From Acidobacteriaceae bacterium (GTDB lineage: Bacteria; Acidobacteriota; Terriglobia; Bryobacterales; Bryobacteraceae): a DNA stretch of 7,953 nucleotides. Positions 1 to 6,670 of the stretch are shown here, piece after piece. The notes below the pieces were generated by a model. That model did no database searches. It was given only the letters and a program-made list of their open reading frames with translations, and had not been told where the DNA came from. The DNA is taken from contig JAFARV010000066.1 of the NCBI GenBank assembly GCA_019245255.1, positions 1 to 7,953 on the forward strand. Reading direction: 5' to 3'. How positions within the stretch are numbered: the stretch's first letter is position 1; each line of letters starts with the position of its first letter. A program made the position numbers and the translations under genes.

Positions 1-988
1 CTCTGCTCGGAGCCGGGCAGCAATCCTCCGCACAGAAGTCGTGGCTAGGTCCGTATGGCCCGATCGCGAGGCGTTCCTCGCCCGGGCAAAGACGCTCGCG
101 CACGAGCTGCCGGATCATGCGCACGAATGCGGCGTGGGTCCCGACCGTTGCGGCTCGCCGGACGTTCATGTTCAGTTCGCTCGCAAGCTGCAGCGCTTCG
201 TGGTCGAGATCGTACAGAACTTCCATGTGATCGGAAAGAAATCCGAGCGGCGCGATAAGAACATCGTCGATTCCCCGCTCATGAAGTTCGCGCAGATGAT
301 TCAGAATGTCCGGTCCTAGCCAGGGTTGGTTAGGAGGACCACTTCTGCTTTGGTAAACGAGATCGAAACTGCCGATGCCGAGCGCTTCGCAAACCAGCCG
401 AGCCGTTTCGCGAAGCTGCTTTTCATAATCACAGGTGCGCGCCATCGACTCCGGAATACTGTGAGCCGTGACCACGACACGTGGCATTTGATCGAATCTG
501 CGGAGTGCATCGCGCACGCGGTCGCCACAGGCCTCGATGAACGCAGGGTGGTTGTAGAACGCGCGCAGTTTGTGCACTTCAGGCGCATCGTCGCCGGCTT
601 CGATCTGAGCGGCGCGAATGTTCTCACGATATTGTCGGCAGCCGGAATACGAGCTGTATGCGGAGGTCACAAATGCGAGCGCCCGCTTCACTCCGTCGCG
701 CCGCATTTCGTCGAGCGTGGCCGCAAGGAACGGATGCCAGTTGCGGTTTCCCCAGTAGATGGGGAGTGGGATTCCGTTCGAATCGAAATCCGAACGCAGA
801 GCCTGGATGAGATCGCGGCACTGATCGTTGAGCGGACTCTTTCCGCCGAAGTGATAATAATGTTCAGCGACTTCGAGAAGACGTTCGCGCGGAACGTTTT
901 TGCCGCGCGTGACATTCTCGAGAAAAGGAAGGACATCTTCCGGGCCCTCAGGCCCGCCGAAAGAGACAATCAGCAGGGCATCGTACAT
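1..988 (-). CDS. hemH: Ferrochelatase (actinobacterial-type, probable [2Fe-2S]), 3' end cut by window edge
   Basis: Inserts Fe2+ into a porphyrin (protoporphyrin IX, or coproporphyrin III in the coproporphyrin-dependent pathway) late in heme synthesis; soluble or membrane-associated. I read 329 codons from the ATG at 988-986 without a stop; the C-terminus lies outside the window but must be close, as family members are usually 310-370 residues. The N-terminus carries the family motif SFGGPEGPED (residues 9-18). The catalytic His is H176 in TAHSIP, and the conserved acidic metal-site residue is E256 in FLSDHMEVLYDLD. C117 lies in YSGC, and C319, C323 and C324 lie in FCAEDCCP; this is the cysteine pattern of [2Fe-2S] ferrochelatases, so a cluster is inferred. 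The start lies 3 bases after the pyk stop, with no clear ribosome binding site, which suggests coupling to pyk. Identity is secure; the porphyrin substrate cannot be decided here. Confidence 0.93.
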   Translation of the reverse strand, partial: MYDALLIVSFGGPEGPEDVLPFLENVTRGKNVPRERLLEVAEHYYHFGGKSPLNDQCRDLIQALRSDFDSNGIPLPIYWGNRNWHPFLAATLDEMRRDGVKRALAFVTSAYSSYSGCRQYRENIRAAQIEAGDDAPEVHKLRAFYNHPAFIEACGDRVRDALRRFDQMPRVVVTAHSIPESMARTCDYEKQLRETARLVCEALGIGSFDLVYQSRSGPPNQPWLGPDILNHLRELHERGIDDVLIAPLGFLSDHMEVLYDLDHEALQLASELNMNVRRAATVGTHAAFVRMIRQLVRERLCPGEERLAIGPYGPSHDFCAEDCCPAPSR

Positions 989-991
989 CGC

Positions 992-2419
992 TCAGCTTTT
1001 AAGGCCGGTAATCCGGTGCAGCTTCAGCATGTTCGTTGATCCACGAAGGCCGACCGGCTGACCGGCGACGAAAACGATGTTATCCCCCGTGGCTACCCGG
1101 CCCGTCTCAACCAGAGCCTGTTGCATGTAATCCAGCATGTGGTCGGTCGAGTCGAACGAGGGCGAGAGAATCGCCTCGACCCCGTAGACGATCGACAGTT
1201 GGCGAGCGACGATTTCGTCCGGCGTGAACGCAAAAATCGGAACCGGCGGACGGTATCGCGCCAGCAGCCGCGCGGACCCGCCGCTGGCGGTGCCTACCGC
1301 CACGGCGGTAACCTGCGCCGAGCGAGCGGAATGGTACGCCGCGTCCGCTATGATTTCGGGAATCGTCTTCTCCTCCTCCGCGGACCAGAGTTCCGGGTAT
1401 CCCTTGCCGCGCAGAGCAGACTCCGTTTCGCAGGCGATCCGTGCCATGACGCGAACAGCCTCGACCGGATACTTGCCCGCAGACGTTTCCGCCGACAGCA
1501 TCACGGCATTGGTTCCGTCGTAGATGGCATTGGCGACATCGCTGACCTCGGCCCGTGTAGGGAAAGGATTTTCGATCATCGATTCCAACATCTGCGTGGC
1601 GGTGATGACGTACTTCCCGCGCTTGCGAGCTTTTTCGATGATGCGTTTCTGAATTGCGGGAACCCGCTCCAGCGCGATTTCAACCCCCAGGTCGCCGCGC
1701 GCGACCATCACGCCATCGCTCTCCTCAAGAATCGAGTCGAGATTCTGAACACCCTCCGGCTTTTCGATCTTCGCGATGATGGGCTGCCTTGCGTCGACAT
1801 CCTCGAGCAGATGGCGCAGCCGAAGAACGTCTCGCCCCTGCCGTACAAAGGACAAAGCAAAGAAATCGACGCCTTGCTCGACGCCGAAGTGCGCATCGGA
1901 AATGTCCTTCTTCGAGAGCGACGGCGTGCTGACGTTGACGCCCGGAAGATTGATTCCTTTGCGGTCGCTGATCGGGCCGCCGTGAATCACTTCGCACTTG
2001 GCCGCCACACCATTCGATTCGACGACCCGCAGCTCGACCGCGCCGTCGGCGAGCAGGACGCGGTCCCCCGCCTTTACGTCGCGGGCGAAGTCCGCATACG
2101 CCGTCGATGCTATTTCCGCGGTTCCGTCGATTACCTGTGTCGTGATCGTAAAGTGGGATCCAGTGTGCAGAAACTGTGGCCCGTCTTTAAACGTTCCCAA
2201 CCGGATCTTAGGACCTTGCAGATCTAACAGAATTCCGACGTTGACCCGATATTCGGCGGCGAGTTGCCTGACTGCCTTGATTCTTCTCGCGTGATCTTCC
2301 TGCGATCCATGCGAGGCGTTCAGGCGGAAAACATTCACGCCCGCTTCAAACAGTTTTCTCAGTACCTGTTCTGAGTCGGTGGAAGGGCCAACTGTGGCCA
2401 CGATCTTTGTTGAACGCAT
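992..2419 (-). CDS. pyk: Pyruvate kinase
   Basis: Transfers phosphate from phosphoenolpyruvate to ADP, giving pyruvate and ATP at the end of glycolysis; cytoplasmic, normally a homotetramer. The 475 residues match the usual bacterial length. The A domain (TIM barrel) covers about 1-70 and 170-345, with the lid B domain (about 71-168) inserted and the C domain at about 353-470. Visible active-site elements: R32, N34, S36 and H37 in RLNASHG; K217 and E219 in AKIEKPEG (catalytic Lys and metal ligand); D243 in MVARGDLG; T275 in TATQMLES. K71 in DLQGPKIR replaces the Glu (rabbit Glu117) of K+-dependent enzymes, and L67 replaces Thr113, so K+-independent activity is inferred. The ATG is supported by the typical N-terminus RSTKIVATVGP; no good ribosome binding site precedes it. 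It is the first gene before hemH and is divergent from uppP. Confidence 0.97.
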   Translation of the reverse strand: MRSTKIVATVGPSTDSEQVLRKLFEAGVNVFRLNASHGSQEDHARRIKAVRQLAAEYRVNVGILLDLQGPKIRLGTFKDGPQFLHTGSHFTITTQVIDGTAEIASTAYADFARDVKAGDRVLLADGAVELRVVESNGVAAKCEVIHGGPISDRKGINLPGVNVSTPSLSKKDISDAHFGVEQGVDFFALSFVRQGRDVLRLRHLLEDVDARQPIIAKIEKPEGVQNLDSILEESDGVMVARGDLGVEIALERVPAIQKRIIEKARKRGKYVITATQMLESMIENPFPTRAEVSDVANAIYDGTNAVMLSAETSAGKYPVEAVRVMARIACETESALRGKGYPELWSAEEEKTIPEIIADAAYHSARSAQVTAVAVGTASGGSARLLARYRPPVPIFAFTPDEIVARQLSIVYGVEAILSPSFDSTDHMLDYMQQALVETGRVATGDNIVFVAGQPVGLRGSTNMLKLHRITGLKS

Positions 2420-2491
2420 TCCGTAAAAGGGAGGCTAAGCTACGATAGCGAGAGTTCAGTCCGGAAAGGTCACTTACTCTTAAACTTCATT
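2420..2491. promoter_or_regulatory. Divergent intergenic region between pyk and uppP
   Basis: These 72 bases must hold, or lie downstream of, the promoters for both the leftward pyk-hemH pair and the rightward uppP-ftsK pair. I could not find a convincing -35/-10 pair on either strand; the best -10-like hexamers (TACGAT at 2441 on plus, TATCGT on minus) match only 4 of 6 positions and lack a partner. A short perfect dyad, GCTA-CGA-TAGC (2439-2449), sits near the middle and could be an operator or chance. No Shine-Dalgarno sequence lies at normal distance from either start; GGAAAGG at 2463-2469 is 22 bases from the uppP ATG, which is too far. Confidence 0.4.
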
Positions 2492-3316
2492 ATGCCGCTT
2501 TATCAGGCTATAGTTCTGGCGATCGTACAGGGATTAACTGAATTTTTACCAATCAGTAGCTCGGCCCATCTGGCGACTATACCCGCAATCATGCACTGGA
2601 ATGATCCTGGCTTAGGATTCGACATCGCCTTGCATGTTGGAACGTTGGTGGCGATTCTGATCTTCTTCTTCCGCGACTGGGTTCAAGTGATCGCGAACGG
2701 GCTAGGCTTCGCGTACCGCGGCACACAGCCGGGCGAAAACAGCCGCGCGCTGTTGTGGTTTCTGATCATCGGAACGATTCCGGGAGCAATCGTCGGCGCC
2801 GCATTCAACAAATATGCCGAGCATGACCTGAGAAACCTCTACATCATTGGAACGATGATGATCCTCATCGGCATCGTGATGTGGATTGCGGACCGGGCAG
2901 CACAACGAAAAACCGAGATGGATCAGATTACCTGGACCGACGCGCTGACGGTCGGAGTTTTGCAGGCGCTCGCGATTGTTCCGGGCACCTCCCGCAGCGG
3001 CATCACGATCAGCGCCGGCCGGTTCCGTCAACTGGATCGCGAGATAGCGACAAAGTTCTCCTTCTTACTCTCAGCACCGATCATTGCGGGCGCGGCGTTT
3101 AAGGATGTTCTCGACCTGCGCAAGGAGGGGCTTCCGCCGCAGATGCGCTTGCCGTGGATCGTCGGCATCGTGGTCAGCGCGATTGTGGGCATCTTCGTGA
3201 TTGCTTTCTTTCTGAAGTACCTACGCCGGCACACGCTCGATTTCTTCGTCTGGTATCGAATCGCGTTTGGCATAATAGTGATCGCTCTGGCTGCATTCTT
3301 CCGCATCGGCGGATGA
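2492..3316 (+). CDS. uppP: Undecaprenyl-diphosphatase (UppP/BacA family)
   Basis: Integral membrane enzyme that dephosphorylates undecaprenyl diphosphate to the monophosphate lipid carrier used for peptidoglycan and other envelope glycans; overproduction of this family gives bacitracin resistance. Its 274 residues match the family length (about 265-280). Both signature regions are present: QGLTEFLPISSSAH (13-26) with E17 and the Ser cluster, and PGTSRSG (164-170) with R168; the FDIALHVGT stretch (43-51) with H48 is also typical. Hydrophobic segments fit a multi-pass protein, for example about 48-60, 86-104, 117-133, 191-205, 221-240 and 253-270. The ATG gives the normal family N-terminus (PLYQAIVLAIVQG). 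The stop overlaps the ftsK start in ATGA, so the two genes are very likely co-transcribed and translationally coupled. Confidence 0.96.
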   Translation: MPLYQAIVLAIVQGLTEFLPISSSAHLATIPAIMHWNDPGLGFDIALHVGTLVAILIFFFRDWVQVIANGLGFAYRGTQPGENSRALLWFLIIGTIPGAIVGAAFNKYAEHDLRNLYIIGTMMILIGIVMWIADRAAQRKTEMDQITWTDALTVGVLQALAIVPGTSRSGITISAGRFRQLDREIATKFSFLLSAPIIAGAAFKDVLDLRKEGLPPQMRLPWIVGIVVSAIVGIFVIAFFLKYLRRHTLDFFVWYRIAFGIIVIALAAFFRIGG

Positions 3317-5706
3317 CGCTGTTTAACCCCTCTCGCTACCACCGGCTCAACGAAGCCGTGGGGCTTCTTTTGCTTTTGCTCGGGCTCGCGGCCATGCTGA
3401 GCCTGATTTCCTTCTCACCCGCGGACCCGTCCTGGAACACGGCCACGTCAGCAACGCGGACCCACAACCTGCTCGGGTTGTTCGGGGCGCAGTGGTCGGA
3501 CTTCCTGCTGCAGGTTTTCGGAATCAGCGCGTTTCTGCTTCCGATCCATTTTTGGGCGCTTGGCTGGAAGTGGGTCCGGTCGCAAGCAATTGAGAGCCCA
3601 TGGTTCCGGATCACCGGCACGATGGCACTTTGGTTCTGCATATCGGCGGGCTGCGGCCTGCTGCCTCCTGTCCTTCTGATCGGCGGCACGATCCGGCCGA
3701 GCGGGCTCGCCGGCCTCATCATTGCGGATTGGCTGAAAGCCCGCTTTGATCTAACCGGAGCGGCAATTATCATCGCGGCCTCGGCCGTCCTGGCCCTCTA
3801 CTTCGCGACGACGTTTGAAGTATCGACACTGATGCGTTGGCTGAGCGGCCCGATTGCCCGGTGGGAACGGTTCGTGGAACACCGGCGAGCCGTCCGGGCT
3901 GCGAAGCGCGAGGCTGCGTTACAAAAGGCCAAAGCGAAAGCTGCCGAACGAGCCGCTCGCCGCGTTGTGACGAAACCCACTGCTCGCACCGCGGCAGCTA
4001 AACAAGCAGCAGTCGTCGAGAACGATGCGCCGCCGTTCGACCTTTCAGGCGAAAGCAGTTCAGAAGCAGACGACGAAGAGATTCCGATCCGCCCGCTGGT
4101 ATACGAACCGGCACCTCCATTTCAAAACGAATTTGACGACGAGCCTCCGGAAAGTGAGCAGCCGATTCGCCTGGAACCGAGTGTTTCGAACGCCCCCGCG
4201 GGTCCGAAGCCCAAACGAAAACGGATTTACCGGTTGCCGTCAACTGAGCTGCTGAATGAAATATCTCCGGGCAACGCCTACGACAGCCAAGAGCTGAAGG
4301 AAATCGCGAGCCGCATTAAATCGAAGCTTGAAGAGTTCAACGTTCGCGGTTCGGTGGTCCAGATCAATCCCGGACCGGTCGTTACCACCTTCGAGTTCAA
4401 GCCCGAAGCAGGCGTGAAATACAGCCGGATCACGACGTTAACGGAAGATTTGTGTCTTGGCCTTCAGGCTGAATCCGTTCTGATTGAGCGCTTGCCGGGG
4501 AAGCCGACGGTTGGAATTGAGGTGCCGAATACCCGGCGGGAAGTGATCAGCTTACGAGCAATTCTCGAATCGGGGGAGTTTCGGGAAGCCGTGTCCAGGA
4601 TGACGATCTCGCTTGGCAAAGACATCAACGGACGGATCAAGATTGCTTCGCTCGAGAGCATGCCGCATCTGCTGATTGCGGGTTCAACCGGATCGGGAAA
4701 GAGCGTGATGCTGAACGCCATGATCATGTCGTTTCTGTACAAGGCGACGCCGGATGAAGTGCGAATGATCATGATCGACCCGAAGCGGGTTGAGCTTGGG
4801 ATTTATGAGGGCATCCCACATCTGCTGACTCCGGTGATTACGGAACCGAAGAAAGCGACCAATGCGCTCCGGAACGCGGTGCTCGAGATGGAGCGACGCC
4901 TGAAACTGCTCGCTGCGCAAGGTGTTCGCAACATCGACCAATACAACCGCAAAATGGCCCAGCTTCGTCAGGAGCCGCGGAATCTGTTCGATGAGGCCGA
5001 GGAGAATGAGGATCTCAAACCGCTTCCGTACATTCTGATTTTGATTGACGAGCTTGCCGATCTCATGATGCTGGAGCGGGCGAACGTAGAGGAGTGCATC
5101 ACCCGGCTTGCGCAGATGGCGCGTGCGGTCGGCATGCATCTGGTGCTTGCGACACAACGGCCCAGCGTGGACGTAATCACGGGCTTGATCAAGGCAAACT
5201 TCCCTTCGCGCATCAGTTTCCGTGTAGCGACTCGCGTGGATTCGAGGACTGTTCTGGACAGCATGGGGGCCGAGCATCTGCTTGGCAAGGGAGACATGCT
5301 GTTTCTGCCGCCGGGCTCGTCACGGTTGACGCGCGTGCACGGCGCTTTTGTTAGTGAAGTGGAAACCAACCGGGTTGTCGAGTTCTGGAAGGAGCAGGCG
5401 ACGCCCGAGTACGACCAGAGCTACCTGCTCACGCCTCCATCTGAGGACGAGGACGCCGATGATGACGCGGTTTTCGAGGGTGACCAGGATCCGATGTATC
5501 AGGACGCGGTTCGAGTCGTACTTGAAATGGGTAAGGCAAGTACCTCCACGCTGCAGCGCCGGCTTCGACTGGGGTACGGGCGCGCGGCACGCATTCTCGA
5601 CCTGATGCAGCGAGAAGGGATTATCGGTCCCCCCGACGGGAGCAAGCCACGCGAGGTGTTGAAGCGCCCGGACTGGCTGAGGGAAGTGGAAGAGCAGCTC
5701 CGATGA
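3313..5706 (+). CDS. ftsK: DNA translocase FtsK/SpoIIIE family
   Basis: Septum-anchored hexameric ATPase that pumps DNA and supports chromosome dimer resolution and terminus segregation at division. The frame is open further upstream to 3154, but that stretch lies inside uppP; the ATG at 3313 overlaps the uppP stop (ATGA) and begins with the hydrophobic N-terminus expected of the family, giving 797 residues. About four membrane segments are visible (near 14-34, 63-86, 102-124, 148-168). They are followed by an Ala/Lys/Arg-rich, probably helical linker (about 185-235) and an acidic, proline-containing stretch (about 238-290). The alpha/beta motor covers about 310-720, with Walker A GSTGSGKS (457-464), Walker B ending in D579-E580 (LILIDELAD) and the conserved ATQRPSVDVITG segment. 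A winged-helix gamma domain at about 726-790, which in this family reads the KOPS/SRS guide sequences, ends the protein. The linker is short, unlike the very long one of E. coli FtsK. Confidence 0.97.
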   Translation: MTLFNPSRYHRLNEAVGLLLLLLGLAAMLSLISFSPADPSWNTATSATRTHNLLGLFGAQWSDFLLQVFGISAFLLPIHFWALGWKWVRSQAIESPWFRITGTMALWFCISAGCGLLPPVLLIGGTIRPSGLAGLIIADWLKARFDLTGAAIIIAASAVLALYFATTFEVSTLMRWLSGPIARWERFVEHRRAVRAAKREAALQKAKAKAAERAARRVVTKPTARTAAAKQAAVVENDAPPFDLSGESSSEADDEEIPIRPLVYEPAPPFQNEFDDEPPESEQPIRLEPSVSNAPAGPKPKRKRIYRLPSTELLNEISPGNAYDSQELKEIASRIKSKLEEFNVRGSVVQINPGPVVTTFEFKPEAGVKYSRITTLTEDLCLGLQAESVLIERLPGKPTVGIEVPNTRREVISLRAILESGEFREAVSRMTISLGKDINGRIKIASLESMPHLLIAGSTGSGKSVMLNAMIMSFLYKATPDEVRMIMIDPKRVELGIYEGIPHLLTPVITEPKKATNALRNAVLEMERRLKLLAAQGVRNIDQYNRKMAQLRQEPRNLFDEAEENEDLKPLPYILILIDELADLMMLERANVEECITRLAQMARAVGMHLVLATQRPSVDVITGLIKANFPSRISFRVATRVDSRTVLDSMGAEHLLGKGDMLFLPPGSSRLTRVHGAFVSEVETNRVVEFWKEQATPEYDQSYLLTPPSEDEDADDDAVFEGDQDPMYQDAVRVVLEMGKASTSTLQRRLRLGYGRAARILDLMQREGIIGPPDGSKPREVLKRPDWLREVEEQLR

Positions 5707-5737
5707 TTCCCAAATTCCGGGCGCTGGGCTAAGTGGC

Positions 5738-5746
5738 TGTTATAAT
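5738..5746 (+). promoter_or_regulatory. Extended -10 promoter for yceD-rpmF-plsX
   Basis: TGTTATAAT is a perfect match to the extended -10 consensus (TGnTATAAT) in the 86-base gap after ftsK. No TTGACA-like -35 is visible at 17 or 18 bases upstream (the sequence there is CCGGGC-like), which is acceptable for extended -10 promoters. The expected transcription start is near 5753, giving a leader of about 40 bases before the yceD ATG. Confidence 0.6.
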
Positions 5747-5762
5747 TTGAGTTTGCTGTCCT

Positions 5763-5775
5763 GCCGGGCGCCGGC
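5763..5775 (+). other. Small GC hairpin in the yceD leader
   Basis: GCCGG-GCG-CCGGC forms a perfect 5-bp GC stem with a 3-base loop, located about 10 bases after the predicted transcription start and 6 bases before the Shine-Dalgarno sequence. It has no following T tract, so it is not a terminator. It could protect the 5' end or tune translation; at this size, chance is also possible. Confidence 0.25.
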
Positions 5776-5781
5776 CGTTGT

Positions 5782-5786
5782 GGGGG
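5782..5786 (+). promoter_or_regulatory. Ribosome binding site that fixes the yceD start
   Basis: GGGGG lies 6 bases before the ATG at 5793. An in-frame TTG at 5778 would add 5 residues but overlaps the leader just upstream of this site and has no binding site of its own, so the ATG is preferred. Confidence 0.5.
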
Positions 5787-5792
5787 CTGAGC

Positions 5793-6332
5793 ATGTTCAT
5801 TGCCATCAAGGATTTAGAGCTACGTGATGTCCGTTTTCAGGTAGATGTTCCGGCGGGCGAAATTGATTACAGTAGCGAGATCACGCAGATTTCGGCTCTC
5901 CATGCCACGGGCAGCGCTCACCTGTTGAGCCGCTCCCTCGGGGAAGTTCGGATCGAGGGCAACCTGAAGGTCACGGTGAATGCACCGTGCGACAGGTGTC
6001 TCGAAAGTGCAACCGTGGCGGTTGAGAAGCGTTTCGATCTGGTGTACATGCCGAGCGAAACCGGGAACGGTGCGCGCGAGGACGAGGTAGATGAAGCGGC
6101 GGTGGAGGTCGGCTATTACGATGGCGCCGGGCTGGCGCTGAACGATGTTTTGAGAGAAGTGGTTCTGCTTGCGTTACCCATGCAGCTGATTTGCGCGGAG
6201 GCATGTAAGGGAATTTGCCCGGAATGCGGCCAGAACCTGAACCAGGGTGAGTGCGACTGCGAACCGCAGCCGATTGACGATCGCTGGAGCAAGCTTAGAG
6301 AGTTCCGAGCCGGGAGCACGGCCCGGAATTGA
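5793..6332 (+). CDS. yceD: DUF177 family protein (YceD), cysteine-rich
   Basis: Member of the YceD/DUF177 family, found next to rpmF in many bacteria and plants and linked in the literature to 23S rRNA/50S biogenesis; the precise reaction is not established. From the ATG at 5793 it has 179 residues, normal for the family. Recognisable features are the CDRC motif (C66, C69) followed by a beta-rich region, the acidic middle (EDEVDEAAVEVGYYDG, about 96-111), the LNDVLREVVLLALPM helix (116-130) and the C-terminal signature CxxxCxxxCPECG. Eight cysteines (66, 69, 134, 138, 142, 145, 154, 156) suggest metal binding, which is inference. It heads a unit driven by the TATAAT promoter at 5741, with rpmF and plsX downstream. 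The last codons lie in an imperfect hairpin (6303-6328). Confidence 0.9.
   Translation: MFIAIKDLELRDVRFQVDVPAGEIDYSSEITQISALHATGSAHLLSRSLGEVRIEGNLKVTVNAPCDRCLESATVAVEKRFDLVYMPSETGNGAREDEVDEAAVEVGYYDGAGLALNDVLREVVLLALPMQLICAEACKGICPECGQNLNQGECDCEPQPIDDRWSKLREFRAGSTARN
6303..6328 (+). repeat. Imperfect inverted repeat at the end of yceD
   Basis: The 10-base arms TTCCGAGCCG (6303-6312) and CGGCCCGGAA (6319-6328) pair except for one A-C mismatch, around a GGAGCA loop. The structure covers the last yceD codons and ends 1 base before the TGA. No T tract follows, so intrinsic termination is doubtful; an RNA-processing or stability role is possible. In the opposite-strand RNA the mismatch would be a G-U pair. 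Confidence 0.4.
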
Positions 6333-6343
6333 TAATTTCCGCG

Positions 6344-6375
6344 CCAGTGTCCAGTAAAGGGTAACCCTTCACTGG
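6344..6375 (+). repeat. Hairpin with two alternative 5' arms before rpmF
   Basis: In the 91-base yceD-rpmF gap, arm 6351-6361 (CCAGTAAAGGG) pairs with 6365-6375 (CCCTTCACTGG) around a TAA loop, with 10 of 11 positions paired and one A-C mismatch. A second upstream arm, CCAGTG (6344-6349), pairs perfectly with CACTGG (6370-6375), so the two foldings compete for the same 3' arm. The sequence after it (ATTGTGACG) is not a T tract. The position 48 bases before the rpmF start suggests a leader or mRNA-processing element for L32 expression; that is inference. Confidence 0.45.
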
Positions 6376-6423
6376 ATTGTGACGACCCAAATAAGTGAAA
6401 ATAGTTAAGAAAGCAGGAAAAGT

Positions 6424-6606
6424 ATGCCTAATCCGAAGCGGCGCCACTCGAAGCGTCGCACATCCACCCGCCGTGCGCACGACGCCTTACGCGTGCCGCA
6501 ACTCGCCGACTGTCCAAACTGCCACGAGAAGATCCGGGCGCATCGTGCTTGCCCGCACTGCGGTATGTACAAGGGCCGTGAGGTTGTCGAAGTCGTAGAG
6601 GCTTAA
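6424..6606 (+). CDS. rpmF: 50S ribosomal protein L32 (bL32), zinc-ribbon form
   Basis: Small basic protein of the large ribosomal subunit. The 60 residues fit the family (55-65). The N-terminus MPNPKRRHSKRRTSTRRAHD is the classic L32 signature, with a basic RNA-binding arm, followed by a CPNC (C30, C33) and CPHC (C43, C46) zinc ribbon and the GMYKGREV tail. Because all four cysteines are present, this is the zinc-binding (C+) form rather than the cysteine-free paralogue that some bacteria use under zinc shortage. AGGA at 6415-6418 lies 5 bases before the ATG and is one of the better binding sites in the window. It lies between yceD and plsX, the widespread gene order; a hairpin with two alternative foldings precedes it. 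Confidence 0.97.
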   Translation: MPNPKRRHSKRRTSTRRAHDALRVPQLADCPNCHEKIRAHRACPHCGMYKGREVVEVVEA

Positions 6607-6670
6607 TCGCTGCTGACGGCTGAGGCGAAGCGGCAACCGAAACTGTGAAGACAATCTTCTATCACTTCTC

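Noticed and set aside
940..988. Suspected one-base frameshift near the N-terminus of hemH
   Set aside because: On first reading the A run at 960-962 seemed one base longer. Recounting the line and checking the opposite-strand frame shows three A, and the hemH frame is intact from 988.
326..1039. 237-codon open frame on the plus strand
   Set aside because: It lies antisense to hemH, whose conserved motifs cover the whole stretch; long open antisense frames are common in GC-rich coding DNA, and the translation resembles no family.
1121..2227. 368-codon open frame on the plus strand antisense to pyk
   Set aside because: pyk is unmistakable on the minus strand; this frame is Arg-rich, without domains or a good start site.
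3154..3312. Upstream extension of the ftsK frame by 53 codons
   Set aside because: This stretch lies within uppP, encodes no membrane or motor features, and the ATGA overlap at 3313 gives the expected family start.
4684..5277. 197-codon open frame on the minus strand antisense to ftsK
   Set aside because: It lies opposite the highly conserved FtsK motor region and is explained as a shadow of its codon bias.
6377..6405. Possible rpmF promoter (TTGTGA, 17-base spacer, AATAGT)
   Set aside because: The -35 matches about 4 of 6 positions and so does the -10, and the resulting leader of about 12 bases would leave little room for the Shine-Dalgarno site; not listed as a feature.
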